Source: Takakia lepidozioides (lineage: Eukaryota > Streptophyta > Takakiopsida > Takakiales > Takakiaceae). Taken from it: a DNA stretch of 64,000 nt. Where the stretch lies: positions 14,630,001 through 14,694,000 of the forward strand of contig CM060732.1 of assembly GCA_030704615.1 (NCBI GenBank). Reading direction: 5' to 3'. Below, piece after piece: positions 34,345 through 45,980 of this stretch. Every line of letters begins with the position of its first letter. Position 1 is the stretch's first letter. Under the pieces are notes generated by a model, which saw only the letters and a program-made list of their open reading frames with translations, was not told the origin of the DNA and ran no database searches. The position numbers and the translations under genes are program-made.

Positions 34345-37300
34345 TCCGGATCGTCAAGGTTAAGGACTTGAGCAGTGTCCCTACGAATGGCTGCAGGCAA
34401 ATCCGGCTCTCGGCCAAAGAGAAGGAAATGTGGTGAGAAAGATGCAAGTGATGCTTGTTTGCTGAACCTGTAGCCCATGGCTAACCAAGGCACCTGAAGA
34501 TCCCAATCTCCTCGGTGTCCTTTCTGCAAGCCATACTTGCGCAAACCCCTCTTCACCGTCTGAACAACTCTCTCTGCCAAGCCATCGGCCTCAGGATGAT
34601 ATCGAGAAGTGTGCGGTGGTCTATCAAGGATTTATCACACAAAGCCTGAAACTCCCCCATGAATTCTCTCCCTTGGTCCGTGAGTATCTCAGCTGGAGCA
34701 CCGAATCGGCTAAGCACACGATCCAAGAATGCATACGCAACCCCCTCACTAGCCTTATCAGGCAATGGAACCAACTCAATCCACTTGGAGAAGTGCTCCA
34801 CCATCACCAACACATATCTGTGGTGGCGCATAGTCAGTGGCAACGGTCCTACGAAGTCAAGACTCCACCTGTAGCCCAATCCCATGATTGGTAAAAGATG
34901 CAACTGTGGTGTAAGGGCGTTGATTGAAGCACGCACCCTGTCACACACCATGCACCTAGCCACGAACTGTTGCACCTCTGTATGCATACCACGCCACCAA
35001 TACTGCCCCTGTAGTAAACTGTGAGTGTGTCGCACTCCAAAATGCCCCAACTTCTCATGGGCATGCCGTACTAACCGTGCACGCTGTGTGGGGTGAGGCA
35101 CAATCCTCACCCGACCATCCTCCCATATTCGGAGCAGGTGTATCCCCTCCCACTGGAACCTCTTGGCTTGTTGCAGGATCCGATCCCTCTCCTTGGCAAT
35201 CACAGTGGCTGTCGTGTCTCCAGTACAGAGGTAGTCCAACACAGCCAAATCCTCATGTATATTTCGGGTACCATCTGGCTCATCACTAGTCTCAGGGTCC
35301 TCAGACACTCCGTCTACAGTCATCCCTGTTGTAGGTCCAACCTGACCTCCCGATGCCGAGATACACAAAAAAAACAGATGCATGCCATCCCGGCACCATC
35401 TCTTCGTCCGTCTCACCATGCCACCGAGCTCCAGTGTCATCCTGCTGGCTCGTATATGGATTGCGACTCAATCCATCTGCATCCCGATTGACCAAACCCA
35501 GTTGATGCACAACCTGAAAGTCATACTCCTGGAATATGAGTGCCCACTTTGCAAGCTTCCCTGTAAGCTTGTCTGACTCCATCAACCACTTGAGTGGCTG
35601 GTGTGCCACGGCCCACACTGCAGCTAAGCACTCTACCTCATATGAGCTGTACTTAGCCTCTGCAGCGTTGTTCAAGGGCTAACATAAGCCACTACAAACT
35701 CTCTTCCCTCATCATCCACTTGTGTGAGCACTGCTCCAAGCCATAGCATGCTCCAATCCGTATGCAGCTGAAAGGGACGCCCCCTGATAGGTCGTCTCAG
35801 GATAGGCGCCGAGGTCAACCTCGCCTTGAGCTCTTGAAAAGCTCATTCCTGCTCATCTTCCCACTGCCACTCCTGGTCCACCTTGGTCAGCTTGGTTAGA
35901 GCCTTTGCAATGGCACTAAATCCCTTGACAAACCGTCTATAATAGTTTGCCAATCTTATGAAAGCTCGAACTTGGCTCACATCCGTGGGGCGTGGAATTT
36001 GTGCAATGGCCTCTACCTTAGTCTGCTGTACCCCCAATCCTCCAGGATATATCATGTGACCCAGATACTCAATCTGGTTGTGGAAAAACTTGCACTTCCC
36101 CGGATGCAACTTCAATCCGTGCGCTCTCAAGCGCTCCATTACCACCTGAAGGTGTCTCTCATGCTCCTCCACCATAACACTAAAGATGATGATGTCATCT
36201 ATGTAGCACCGAGCAAAGTCCACCCCTGCTAGAATCCTATCCATGACTCTTTGAAACTCTGCAGGAGCGTTCTTCAGCCCAAATGGTAAGAACCGCCACT
36301 GATATAGGCAATCCTTGCCGTGCTCATTGATCCCCCAGAATGTCGTCTTCTGCTTGTCCGCCTCCTTGATCGGCAACTGGTGATATCCGGATCGTAAATC
36401 CAAAGTTCTAAAGACCTCAAACGCCTGATGGCATCAAAAATCTCATCTGGTGTTGGCATGGCATACTTATCGGACTTGGTCTAACGATTTACAGGCCGAT
36501 AATCACCGCACATACGTCTCTCCATCCAATTGCCATAGACATCCTTCTTGGCTGGCATCACTGTGGCTGAAGCATACTCTCCACCAGAGAGCTCCACCAA
36601 ACCTGCCTCCCAGAGATTTTGAGTCCTCATCTGAATCAAAGACCTCTCCATGTCACTGTATCTATAGGGTCTCCGAAAGATTGGTGTGTCAGTGGCCAAC
36701 TCAATACGAATCTCTTGACCCTTCAGTGCTCCCAAGTCCTTCAAACTGAAGGCAAAGCAATTCTTGTAAGCCCTCAGGAACCGCCGTATACGTCGTCTCT
36801 CTCCTCCGGTGACAATGGGTCCAATGTCAGGCTCCCAATTGTCCTCCGTAACTGCAACCTTAAGTTCAGTGGGCTTAGAGGTAGAGGACGCGTCCAGTGG
36901 TTGATATGTTGCAACCTCTTGAGCAGTACTCCCTACCTGCTTAGTCAATGACAAGGCCTCATCCTGCCCCATCATCTCATCCTTGAGGACTTCCTCAACC
37001 CGAGAAAAATCCCCAACCTCATCCATCACCGCCACCTTGGTTGCCAACTCCCTCTGAACCTCGAGCACCTCCCACGTATGCCATGGATGCCTGCACCCCG
37101 TGGTCCTCTCATGCTTGCCCCCACTCACTGCCTGTACCGTCTTGGTAGGCAGAGAGGTCGTCAAGGGAAGTGCACTCCGCACTCTACGTTGCTCAGCCAT
37201 AGCCAAGCCGATAATCCAGGTCAAGCAATTGAGATCCATTGATTGCCCTAACACCTGACGACGTGATGCCTCAGAAAGAGACGACACCGCCATGGTACTA

Positions 37301-37842
37301 GTCGTAAAACCCATTGCCAGCTCACGCTCGTCAACATTAGGCTCCACTAACTGCTGCAACTGAGCATTCCACAGGAGGCCAGGTCCACTATCCTGGAAAG
37401 CATGCGATCCTGGGAAGCTGAGGAGTGTAGGTAATACTGCTCGTGGTTGACCCACCCTGTTGACCACTGCCAAAGGTGAACGATCATTGTGTCTCACACG
37501 CTGAGACTGCCTCCTTGTATCCAAAATGCTATCCACTGTGAGGTGTGTTGGCCGCTGCACCCCATCAAATGCACGCTTGAGCAGTGCAGGTGACATCAAG
37601 TTAGTCCACCATAGCCATGGACGATGAGCCCGTGACCCCACTGCAGCTGCATCCATCAACACTGCTGATCCAAGCCACGACCGGACTTGATGCACACTGG
37701 CCATCACCCTGGCCCGAGAATCGTCCATCAGTGGCACATTTTCCAAGATGTATGCTGGAGATACAGCTTGATGAAGCTGCAAGTGGCGCAAAACCCGCAC
37801 CATCTCCCAAAATAGACCCGACCTCGAGTCTCGCAATCCATT
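34345..37842 (-). pseudogene. Gypsy-type pol with C5-DNA-methyltransferase: C-terminal MTase, RT, RNase H, integrase
   Basis: Read right to left. The C-terminal half of a cytosine methyltransferase comes first ('GLRDSRSGLFWEM', motif VI 'YILENVPL', 'LMDAAAVGSRAHRPWLWWTN', 'EASRRQVLGQSMDLNCLTW'). Then a linker and RT follow ('MCGDYRPVNR' and a stop, '[19 protein letters not shown]', 'CYIDDIIIF'), RNase H ('AAEAKYSSYEVECLAAVWA') and integrase ('HEKLGHFGVRHTHS', 'CMVCDR', 'WSLDFVGPLP', 'LTDQGREFMGEF', 'AERVVQTVK'). Stops at 36481 and elsewhere plus frame changes show decay. It continues at 46114 beyond the inserted 8.26-kb element and is cut at the left by E1. No chromodomain is seen before the break. 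Confidence 0.85.
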
Positions 37843-37843
37843 T

Positions 37844-37845
<2 letters not shown>
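37841..37845. repeat. 5-bp target site duplication, left copy (TTTGA)
   Basis: TTTGA occurs here and at 46109-46113. Joining the flanks through one copy gives an uninterrupted methyltransferase frame (minus, C-F-R-S-N-G-L-R-D-S). Confidence 0.7.

Positions 37846-37908
<63 letters not shown>
37846..37908 (+). repeat. (CT)n microsatellite at the left end of the RT element
   Basis: About 30 CT dinucleotides followed by CTGTCCCT variants, leading directly into the left direct repeat. It may be part of the element end. Confidence 0.9.
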
Positions 37909-37909
<1 letters not shown>

Positions 37910-37924
37910 CCTCTCTGTCCCTCT

Positions 37925-39838
37925 GTCCCTCTCTCTCCCTCTCTCCCTCTCCCTCTATAACTTTTTGGATTTCATTTGGCCCTGATATTTACTATTTGCT
38001 TCTTTCATCTAAACTGGATGAAATACATGAATACTGGTGACCTATTCTAAAAATCCAAGAGGTAGTAATCTGTACCATCATTAATGATGGCAGTTACTAA
38101 ACCTAAGCCTATACCGTAACCCTAAGATACCTTTTTATGGGATATCATCCATTAACAAAGTGCATCTCTTAAAAATGTGATTTTTCATCCACCCTGGATG
38201 AAAAATCGGGAAGATATGCCCTAAACGGGCCGACATATTTCACAGCACTGAACTCGTGCTTCTATGATCCTTGATGATGCGCCGTGTAAACCTGCTCCCT
38301 TGCGGCTACATGGTACTCGTGATGGCTGGCTTTTGGGATGCGCAATGGCAGATAGACAGATTCTTCTCTGGCAGTCGACATTGCAGTGATCGCTCTGCTC
38401 AGAAATTTATGATTCTGTTAAATTCGCAGCGGCGCTCTTACTCCTCGTTGGGAAGTACTCCACCCCTACTTAGCCACAGATTACATGTTGCTCTCTTTCT
38501 GTATGAGCTGATCTCTATCTACTTTGATTGCGTTCTGCTGGAGACATCTACTGGACGCCATGGCGCAGGGCATACCGCAAACGCTCAAGGTTTCTTTTGA
38601 GTGTACCCTTGCTTGGATTACGATTTGTACATGCTTTGGAATTCAACACTGACATGGATAGCAACTGTGAAAACCTGCCACTCACCTGATGCATCCTCAC
38701 TAACACACATCTCTATGTGGTGGTTTTTGGGACGGGCACAGGTGAGGGTCTTCACTTGTCTTGAATTATTGAAGCTTGCAGAGTCTGATTCATGCATAAG
38801 GGATTGCTGCTACCGCCTGAAGCTGCTGATACCAACTGTTGTTTCAAATCTGCCATCTTGCTGCCTCAAATCGGCTTCAAGTCTGCTCTAATGAGGATCA
38901 CCTTCTTACTCCTTATCCCTGTTTTTGGTTCTTGATAACCACTTTTATACATTTTGGAGTTAAGACACACAAGGGACTTCATAGAAAACAAAATCTCTGT
39001 TGAAAGCTCTGGATGTTTTTAACAAAGGTACATGGCTGCGACTATAGCTCTGGCAGCATGGAAACTAAGCTCTGAAATGAAACACCATGGCCTGGCTCTG
39101 ATGGATCAGAAGATAGACATTGTGATAACAAACATTCTTCAAGGCTCTTATATCACCACTATTTCATTGCATGATAGGGGACAATGGTTTCTGAGTTCAT
39201 TTCTTTAACTAGCAGAGCTTGTTATGAGGCCCTGGAATACCACTTCAGGCCCATATCTACTTAAGGGTACTCAGCCCTATGTTTTGTTTTGTTAGAAATC
39301 TGGCTTATGACTTGGCACTGAAGCACCTTCAGACCTGACCCCATCAGTATTTTGGTTTTCAAGAACTGCTTGCTGGTAGATGTTGTGCGCTTCCTACCTT
39401 ATACTATGGCAGAGTTTTGATCTTGAAGTCCTGGAATGATTATCCAGGCTTACATATACTTGATAAAAACTTAGCCCCGCTTCTACTTTATGAATCTTGC
39501 ATGTGTCTTGGCACTGACAGATCAGTTTCACGCCTACACAGGATGTTGTTTTAGGAAGATGAATGGCTCAAGAACTAGATTATGTAAGGCTTGACCCATG
39601 TCAACAACAAAAAATGAATGCTTTATGTCAACTTATAGGGCTTTCAGGATATGAATGACCAGGAATCCCGCCCTCCCACCCTGTTTTTTCAGATACCCTG
39701 AAAAGTTATAAGATGTTCAAATGAGTTGGTAAAAGGGGTTGTTAGATGATGCCCTGTAAAGGGTTGCTTTGTCTTTCAATGACAATGACTTTAGTGGTCT
39801 TGTCCATGTCTTGACATGACATGTATATCTTCTCTCTC
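37925..39838 (+). repeat. Left 1914-bp direct repeat of the RT element
   Basis: Aligns without gaps to 44067-45980 (constant offset 6142). It contains strong hairpins at 38179-38207 (13-bp arms, CCC loop) and 38075-38090 (CCATCATTAATGATGG palindrome). Short frames inside (38271-38600, 38601-38891) recur identically in the right copy and show no domain. Confidence 0.97.
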
Positions 39839-40087
39839 TTTATTTGACCAATGTACTTAGTGGTATTTGTACACATCATCTACCCATCTCCTTTTCACCT
39901 TCTCATTATGATGCACTGACAAGTTTTTTCGGGGGGACTTTGACAGAAGGTCACCAAAGGAGACCCTAGATGGAATGAGGACCTCGTAGCTCTGGGGTAT
40001 CAGTCCCCTCTACCTCCTCCAATTCCTGCTGTACAAGCAACCCTCGCACAAGTCACACCAAGTGACTTCCATGCTACATTACAAAAG

Positions 40088-41566
40088 ATGGACACTGAGG
40101 CCTTGGAAAATTCAGGTGATGAAAATCCCGTATTACTACTTGAGACTTTGGCTTTGGAAAATTGGGTTGCACTTGGCATCATGGCAAATAAGAATGGCAG
40201 GTACCTGGAGAAGCTCCAGGAGTTCAATACTAAAATGATTGAGGTACTGGAAGATGATGCCGAGGAGCTGATACAATGGGAAAAGAAGGGATCAGCCATT
40301 GAGGCTGCTCTTAGAATGGCGAACCCGGAAGATGACCAGACTGTCTCCACGCAGAAATCTGCAAACACCTCTGAAAAAGACTTCATCCCTTCTGTAAGTA
40401 ATCACCCAATCCTTGGGCACATGATTTTACCGGATGAAGAAAAAGAGGCAGTGAGAGAATTCTGTGAACAAGTAGAACTCTCACAAGTGGAACAAGAAAG
40501 AGCAGCAGGTGCCACTCCTGGAAATCTGCAATTTGTCCCTTGGTTGCCTCCCCGTGCAGTTGAATTAGAGGTTGCCAATAACGATCATATGATGTGGCAT
40601 CCACATGCTAATATCAACCTATTGGCACCCATTTCCATTGAAATGTGGGTCAAATGGGGCAACATAACTCCTGCTGAACGCAGTAGATGTGCACAGGATG
40701 CTAAGGAGGGTCTTCAGAGAATAAAAAAGGAACCTATTGCCGTGGCGTGGCCACTAAGGACCTTCTACTACAAGCTCTGTGACAAAGGTGAGAACCTTAC
40801 CTTGAGGACCAAAAATGATTTGCCGACTGGATCAGCCAGATCCAAGAACCATAAGAGTCAACTCTTCAATTGGCATCGTCCCTACATAAGATGCAACTGT
40901 GGACAAGGAGGGGCACCTTCTTCTTGCATTGGGAGTGTTGCTTGGTTTGACCATATGGTTTGGTATATGCTGAACAATCTGATTGTGTTCTTCCCTGATG
41001 ATACCTATCCTTCGGTGCAAACCAAGTATTACAATTTTCTGGTATGGATCATGCGGGCTGCCAGATCTGCTGTACTGGCACAAATTACTTTCCAGATGAC
41101 CCGAGGGTTCATAATGGAAGCAGCCTGTGAATTCTCAAATGACCCACAAGCCAAGCTGCTTGCGAAGTTAGGAGAATCCAAGGGGGCCAGATACATTGAG
41201 AAACTCGTGAAACCTGGGTCTTTTTCAGACAGCCTTCCCAGGCCACAATTCAATAGCTACAAACGGCAGCGTATGGAGGGGCAGATGCCTCCTCAACAAG
41301 GCAAGAGCAGCACTGCCCGAGGAAGAGGTACCCCTGGTCGTGGAAGAGGTCTCTACCAAAGAGGAGGACGCTCTGGCAGGGGACATTACTCTACCAACAC
41401 CTCTGAGAATTCAAGAGCAACGAATCGGTCCTCAACTGGGGGTTCGGGTGCTAATTCCAGTACCACCATCAACATCGCCAGCCAGGAGTCATACAAGACT
41501 CGTCGTATCACTGACGAGTTCTCCCCAATACACAAACGAGACTTTGGATCTTGGAATGATCTGTAA
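40088..41566 (+). CDS. RT element ORF1: gag-like protein with Gly/Arg-rich tail
   Basis: 492 residues. The N-terminal half is acidic and helical ('WVALGIMANKNGRYLEKLQE', 'DDAEELIQWEKKGS'). The middle is of unknown fold with 'HRPYIRCNCGQGG'. Residues ~400-460 form an RGG-type nucleic-acid-binding tail ('RGRGTPGRGRGLYQRGGRSG'). The position before the RT ORF and the basic tail suggest an RNA-binding coat or ORF1p role, which is inference; no zinc knuckle or capsid motif is seen. The frame stays open upstream of the ATG to about 39945, just after a splice-acceptor-like TTTGACAG, so a longer spliced form starting in the direct repeat is possible. ORF2 begins 17 nt after the stop. Confidence 0.7.
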   Translation: MDTEALENSGDENPVLLLETLALENWVALGIMANKNGRYLEKLQEFNTKMIEVLEDDAEELIQWEKKGSAIEAALRMANPEDDQTVSTQKSANTSEKDFIPSVSNHPILGHMILPDEEKEAVREFCEQVELSQVEQERAAGATPGNLQFVPWLPPRAVELEVANNDHMMWHPHANINLLAPISIEMWVKWGNITPAERSRCAQDAKEGLQRIKKEPIAVAWPLRTFYYKLCDKGENLTLRTKNDLPTGSARSKNHKSQLFNWHRPYIRCNCGQGGAPSSCIGSVAWFDHMVWYMLNNLIVFFPDDTYPSVQTKYYNFLVWIMRAARSAVLAQITFQMTRGFIMEAACEFSNDPQAKLLAKLGESKGARYIEKLVKPGSFSDSLPRPQFNSYKRQRMEGQMPPQQGKSSTARGRGTPGRGRGLYQRGGRSGRGHYSTNTSENSRATNRSSTGGSGANSSTTINIASQESYKTRRITDEFSPIHKRDFGSWNDL

Positions 41567-41583
41567 AAATCTCATTTTTTGGT

Positions 41584-43806
41584 ATGTTCCTCTACTCTGT
41601 ATGTGCAGATGCGTTATATGTCTTTGAGGATGGTTGCAAACAAATTGAAACTCATGCCCATGGCAGGAAATTCATAAAACAGGCAGCAAAACCTGCTCCT
41701 TTGGGATTCATTCATATGTTATACCCAAACCGTGGTATGGAGTGGATACACCCTAAGAACCTGATAAAAGAAGCCTTTCTGGAATTTGGGCAAAATGACT
41801 TAGCTATTCTCATCGATGAGATAGTTTTTGGATGGACATATCATAAACAAAGCAGTTCTGAATACTATCAGCCTGCTGTTGTTTTCCGTGATTTTTGCTT
41901 TATGCAAGACTTGATTCACTCACCAGATTGTCTATGTGACAGTGCCAAGAGGTTTCATGATTTTCGGGATGTGGATACAAAATCAGAATTCCATCTGTCT
42001 GGTTCTACACCTACGCAACACGTACGTACCATGGACCTGAACATTATTAAACACGCAAAGCTGAAAGAATTATTCAGCCTAGGTATGAATCACATCCCTC
42101 TCAAACGTACTTTACTAAAAGACGTTGTTGAACAAGTGTCTTTGGCTTTCCACAGAACCTGTGAAATTTTGCATATAGACCCATGTGAATCTTGGGCTGC
42201 AACCTGCAACCAATGGGTAAAAAACACATGCTGGGATAGACTGAAACAAAAAGCCGGCAGAAGAAGGTATGACTTCACTCACCATGAGCGCAATCCTCTT
42301 ACTGTAAAAGAGGCAAAAGACGAACTTTCATGGCTTCTCAATCACCTGTATTTCTCTGGTCTTGACAAGGCTAACAACAATGTATGTTTTATGTGTGTGA
42401 AGCACGTAAGAATCCAAGCATTCCACAGATTGATGGGTAAAGACTTTACACCATGCAAGCAAGATGAGGTATGGCTGCCACCTGACCTTGTTCTAGGAAA
42501 CATTTCCGTGGAAATACAGAGTTTGATTCCGGAGATACCTGTTCCCTCCTGTAGACTACCTTACATTATGGGAATCTACAAGCTACATAAGAAAAAATAC
42601 AGATGGATTACCAATGCCCACAAATGTGTTTTCAGTGAACTAGCTAGCCTCCTTACAAGAGCTACCATGGATCTTCTACCATTGGTAAAAGAATGGACCA
42701 AAACAAGGCTGGATACTTATGAGCAATTTTTCAAAGTATCTACTGCTATGTATTGGATTATTGATTCCATCACTGACTTTACACTAAACCTGCCTGCAAA
42801 AGTCCATAACATCTTTGTGGCTGACATTACACAATGCTATGAGAACATACCTTTGACAGGTCAGGATAACCTAGGGGACGCCATTGAATACGTGGTGAAG
42901 ATTGCATTCCAGCAACACCATATGTCTCACCCCCGGGCACGTCATACTCTATGGATTCCAGCCAAAAACGGTACTTTCCGGAAAAGTAGGTGGGGCACGT
43001 CCTCCCCGAAATCAGGTACTTGGATTGAGCTTTCTGAAGCCAAGTTACTTATGCTCCACAAATGGCTTATGTCACACTGTTTTGTTGCCTTAGGGGACCG
43101 TGTGTGGCAGCAGATTTCTGGAATACCTATGGGTTTTTCATGCTCACCATTATGGTGCAACATGTACTTCCTTTCTTACGAGATCAAATTCATCTTAAGG
43201 CTTGCAGCTTTGGGACAATTCCAGCTCATGCCTTTGTTTAAATCTGCCTTCAGATACATTGATGATATATGCTGGCTGAATGTGGGTGATGCAATGCTGT
43301 TCCTGGACCCAAAGGCAGACAGAAGCAGCAACAACCCTTGGTGGATCTACCCACTCAATGTAGTGGAGATCAAACCTGAGCTACTACGTACCAAAACCGA
43401 TTCCCAATACGTGGGGTTGGAAGCTTGTTTCATGAATATCCAGATTACAGTCTCAAACAGTGACACAGGTGAGTTCTATTTCCAGAAATATGACAAGAGA
43501 AGACTACTTCCTTTCTCTTACACTCAATATATCCAGTTCTTATCCAATAGGCCTGTGAATCAATCCTACAACATTGTGATTTCACAAGCTGTGCCTATTC
43601 TATACATTTCCAGCAATGCTGTTTTGGCTTGGAAGGAATGCAGCATTCTGATTAACACTCTTGGGAGGAATGGTTTCAAGACCAGGAAACTTGCTCGTAT
43701 CTTGACAAGGTTCCTTGAACAAGGCTCATTCCCTGGCTTGTTCTTCCCTGTACATGAGCTTATTGAGAAACTGAAAGGTATTTTCCAAAAACCTATCCAG
43801 AGCTAA
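41584..43806 (+). CDS. RT element ORF2: reverse transcriptase of an unusual family
   Basis: 740 residues, open throughout. N-terminal region: 'TMDLNIIKHAKLKELFSLG'. RT core: 'DKANNNVCFMCVKH', 'LPYIMGIYKLHKKKYRWITN', 'VADITQCYENIPL' (first catalytic Asp), 'ISGIPMGFSCSPLWCNMYFL', 'FRYIDDICWLN' (YIDD), 'YPLNVVEIKPELL', 'YFQKYDKRRLLPFSY'. This order resembles stand-alone RT proteins of animal genomes with 'PMG..aPlLaDlfLysYE', which lie nearer Penelope-like RTs than gypsy RTs; that placement is from memory. No RNase H, protease, integrase or GIY-YIG domain follows; the protein ends about 60 residues after the thumb-like 'GFKTRKLARILTRFLEQG'. It starts 17 nt after ORF1 in another frame; the first ~15 residues may be non-coding. 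Confidence 0.85.
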   Translation: MFLYSVCADALYVFEDGCKQIETHAHGRKFIKQAAKPAPLGFIHMLYPNRGMEWIHPKNLIKEAFLEFGQNDLAILIDEIVFGWTYHKQSSSEYYQPAVVFRDFCFMQDLIHSPDCLCDSAKRFHDFRDVDTKSEFHLSGSTPTQHVRTMDLNIIKHAKLKELFSLGMNHIPLKRTLLKDVVEQVSLAFHRTCEILHIDPCESWAATCNQWVKNTCWDRLKQKAGRRRYDFTHHERNPLTVKEAKDELSWLLNHLYFSGLDKANNNVCFMCVKHVRIQAFHRLMGKDFTPCKQDEVWLPPDLVLGNISVEIQSLIPEIPVPSCRLPYIMGIYKLHKKKYRWITNAHKCVFSELASLLTRATMDLLPLVKEWTKTRLDTYEQFFKVSTAMYWIIDSITDFTLNLPAKVHNIFVADITQCYENIPLTGQDNLGDAIEYVVKIAFQQHHMSHPRARHTLWIPAKNGTFRKSRWGTSSPKSGTWIELSEAKLLMLHKWLMSHCFVALGDRVWQQISGIPMGFSCSPLWCNMYFLSYEIKFILRLAALGQFQLMPLFKSAFRYIDDICWLNVGDAMLFLDPKADRSSNNPWWIYPLNVVEIKPELLRTKTDSQYVGLEACFMNIQITVSNSDTGEFYFQKYDKRRLLPFSYTQYIQFLSNRPVNQSYNIVISQAVPILYISSNAVLAWKECSILINTLGRNGFKTRKLARILTRFLEQGSFPGLFFPVHELIEKLKGIFQKPIQS

Positions 43807-43987
43807 GTATACCATTGAACTCTATGTTCTTTGCTAGTAATACTATACTAGTTTTGCTATGTCACATTTTTATACTAATGTTTCATTCATGAGCCGAGGA
43901 AATGAGGATGTAGGATTCTACTCCCTTGGATAATATAATCCGATGATAGAACTACATGGAAGAGGGAAACCTTATGAGAAGAGGTCT

Positions 43988-44020
43988 GGTATGCACTCCC
44001 TTACGGGGTGAGTGCATACC
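43988..44020 (+). other. Hairpin before the right direct repeat
   Basis: GGTATGCACTC (43988-43998) pairs perfectly with GAGTGCATACC (44010-44020) across an 11-nt loop. It lies ~45 bp before the right repeat, in the 3' non-coding part of the element. Confidence 0.9.
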
Positions 44021-44066
44021 ACACTCATTCCGTAAGGTTATGCCATGCCAGGGGATTGGCTGGTGG

Positions 44067-45980
44067 GTCCCTCTCTCTCCCTCTCTCCCTCTCCCTCTAT
44101 AACTTTTTGGATTTCATTTGGCCCTGATATTTACTATTTGCTTCTTTCATCTAAACTGGATGAAATACATGAATACTGGTGACCTATTCTAAAAATCCAA
44201 GAGGTAGTAATCTGTACCATCATTAATGATGGCAGTTACTAAACCTAAGCCTATACCGTAACCCTAAGATACCTTTTTATGGGATATCATCCATTAACAA
44301 AGTGCATCTCTTAAAAATGTGATTTTTCATCCACCCTGGATGAAAAATCGGGAAGATATGCCCTAAACGGGCCGACATATTTCACAGCACTGAACTCGTG
44401 CTTCTATGATCCTTGATGATGCGCCGTGTAAACCTGCTCCCTTGCGGCTACATGGTACTCGTGATGGCTGGCTTTTGGGATGCGCAATGGCAGATAGACA
44501 GATTCTTCTCTGGCAGTCGACATTGCAGTGATCGCTCTGCTCAGAAATTTATGATTCTGTTAAATTCGCAGCGGCGCTCTTACTCCTCGTTGGGAAGTAC
44601 TCCACCCCTACTTAGCCACAGATTACATGTTGCTCTCTTTCTGTATGAGCTGATCTCTATCTACTTTGATTGCGTTCTGCTGGAGACATCTACTGGACGC
44701 CATGGCGCAGGGCATACCGCAAACGCTCAAGGTTTCTTTTGAGTGTACCCTTGCTTGGATTACGATTTGTACATGCTTTGGAATTCAACACTGACATGGA
44801 TAGCAACTGTGAAAACCTGCCACTCACCTGATGCATCCTCACTAACACACATCTCTATGTGGTGGTTTTTGGGACGGGCACAGGTGAGGGTCTTCACTTG
44901 TCTTGAATTATTGAAGCTTGCAGAGTCTGATTCATGCATAAGGGATTGCTGCTACCGCCTGAAGCTGCTGATACCAACTGTTGTTTCAAATCTGCCATCT
45001 TGCTGCCTCAAATCGGCTTCAAGTCTGCTCTAATGAGGATCACCTTCTTACTCCTTATCCCTGTTTTTGGTTCTTGATAACCACTTTTATACATTTTGGA
45101 GTTAAGACACACAAGGGACTTCATAGAAAACAAAATCTCTGTTGAAAGCTCTGGATGTTTTTAACAAAGGTACATGGCTGCGACTATAGCTCTGGCAGCA
45201 TGGAAACTAAGCTCTGAAATGAAACACCATGGCCTGGCTCTGATGGATCAGAAGATAGACCTTGTGATAACAAACATTCTTCAAGGCTCTTATATCACCA
45301 CTATTTCATTGCATGATAGGGGACAATGGTTTCTGAGTTCATTTCTTTAACTAGCAGAGCTTGTTATGAGGCCCTGGAATACCACTTCAGGCCCATATCT
45401 ACTTAAGGGTACTCAGCCCTATGTTTTGTTTTGTTAGAAATCTGGCTTATGACTTGGCACTGAAGCACCTTCAGACCTGACCCCATCAGTATTTTGGTTT
45501 TCAAGAACTGCTTGCTGGTAGATGTTGTGCGCTTCCTACCTTATACTATGGCAGAGTTTTGATCTTGAAGTCCTGGAATGATTATCCAGGCTTACATATA
45601 CTTGATAAAAACTTAGCCCCGCTTCTACTTTATGAATCTTGCATGTGTCTTGGCACTGACAGATCAGTTTCACGCCTACACAGGATGTTGTTTTAGGAAG
45701 ATGAATGGCTCAAGAACTAGATTATGTAAGGCTTGACCCATGTCAACAACAAAAAATGAATGCTTTATGTCAACTTATAGGGCTTTCAGGATATGAATGA
45801 CCAGGAATCCCGCCCTCCCACCCTGTTTTTTCAGATACCCTGAAAAGTTATAAGATGTTCAAATGAGTTGGTAAAAGGGGTTGTTAGATGATGCCCTGTA
45901 AAGGGTTGCTTTGTCTTTCAATGACAATGACTTTAGTGGTCTTGTCCATGTCTTGACATGACATGTATATCTTCTCTCTC
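44067..45980 (+). repeat. Right 1914-bp direct repeat of the RT element
   Basis: Partner of 37925-39838, same orientation. Contains the same hairpins at 44217-44232 and 44321-44349. Confidence 0.97.

Noticed and set aside
38271-38891. 109- and 96-codon ORFs in the direct repeat (repeated at 44413-45033)
   Set aside because: Identical in both copies because the repeats are nearly identical; no domain, no coding signature.
37925-45980. Hammerhead ribozyme in the direct repeats
   Set aside because: No CUGAUGA core with a matching GAAA and stems was found by eye; only simple hairpins.
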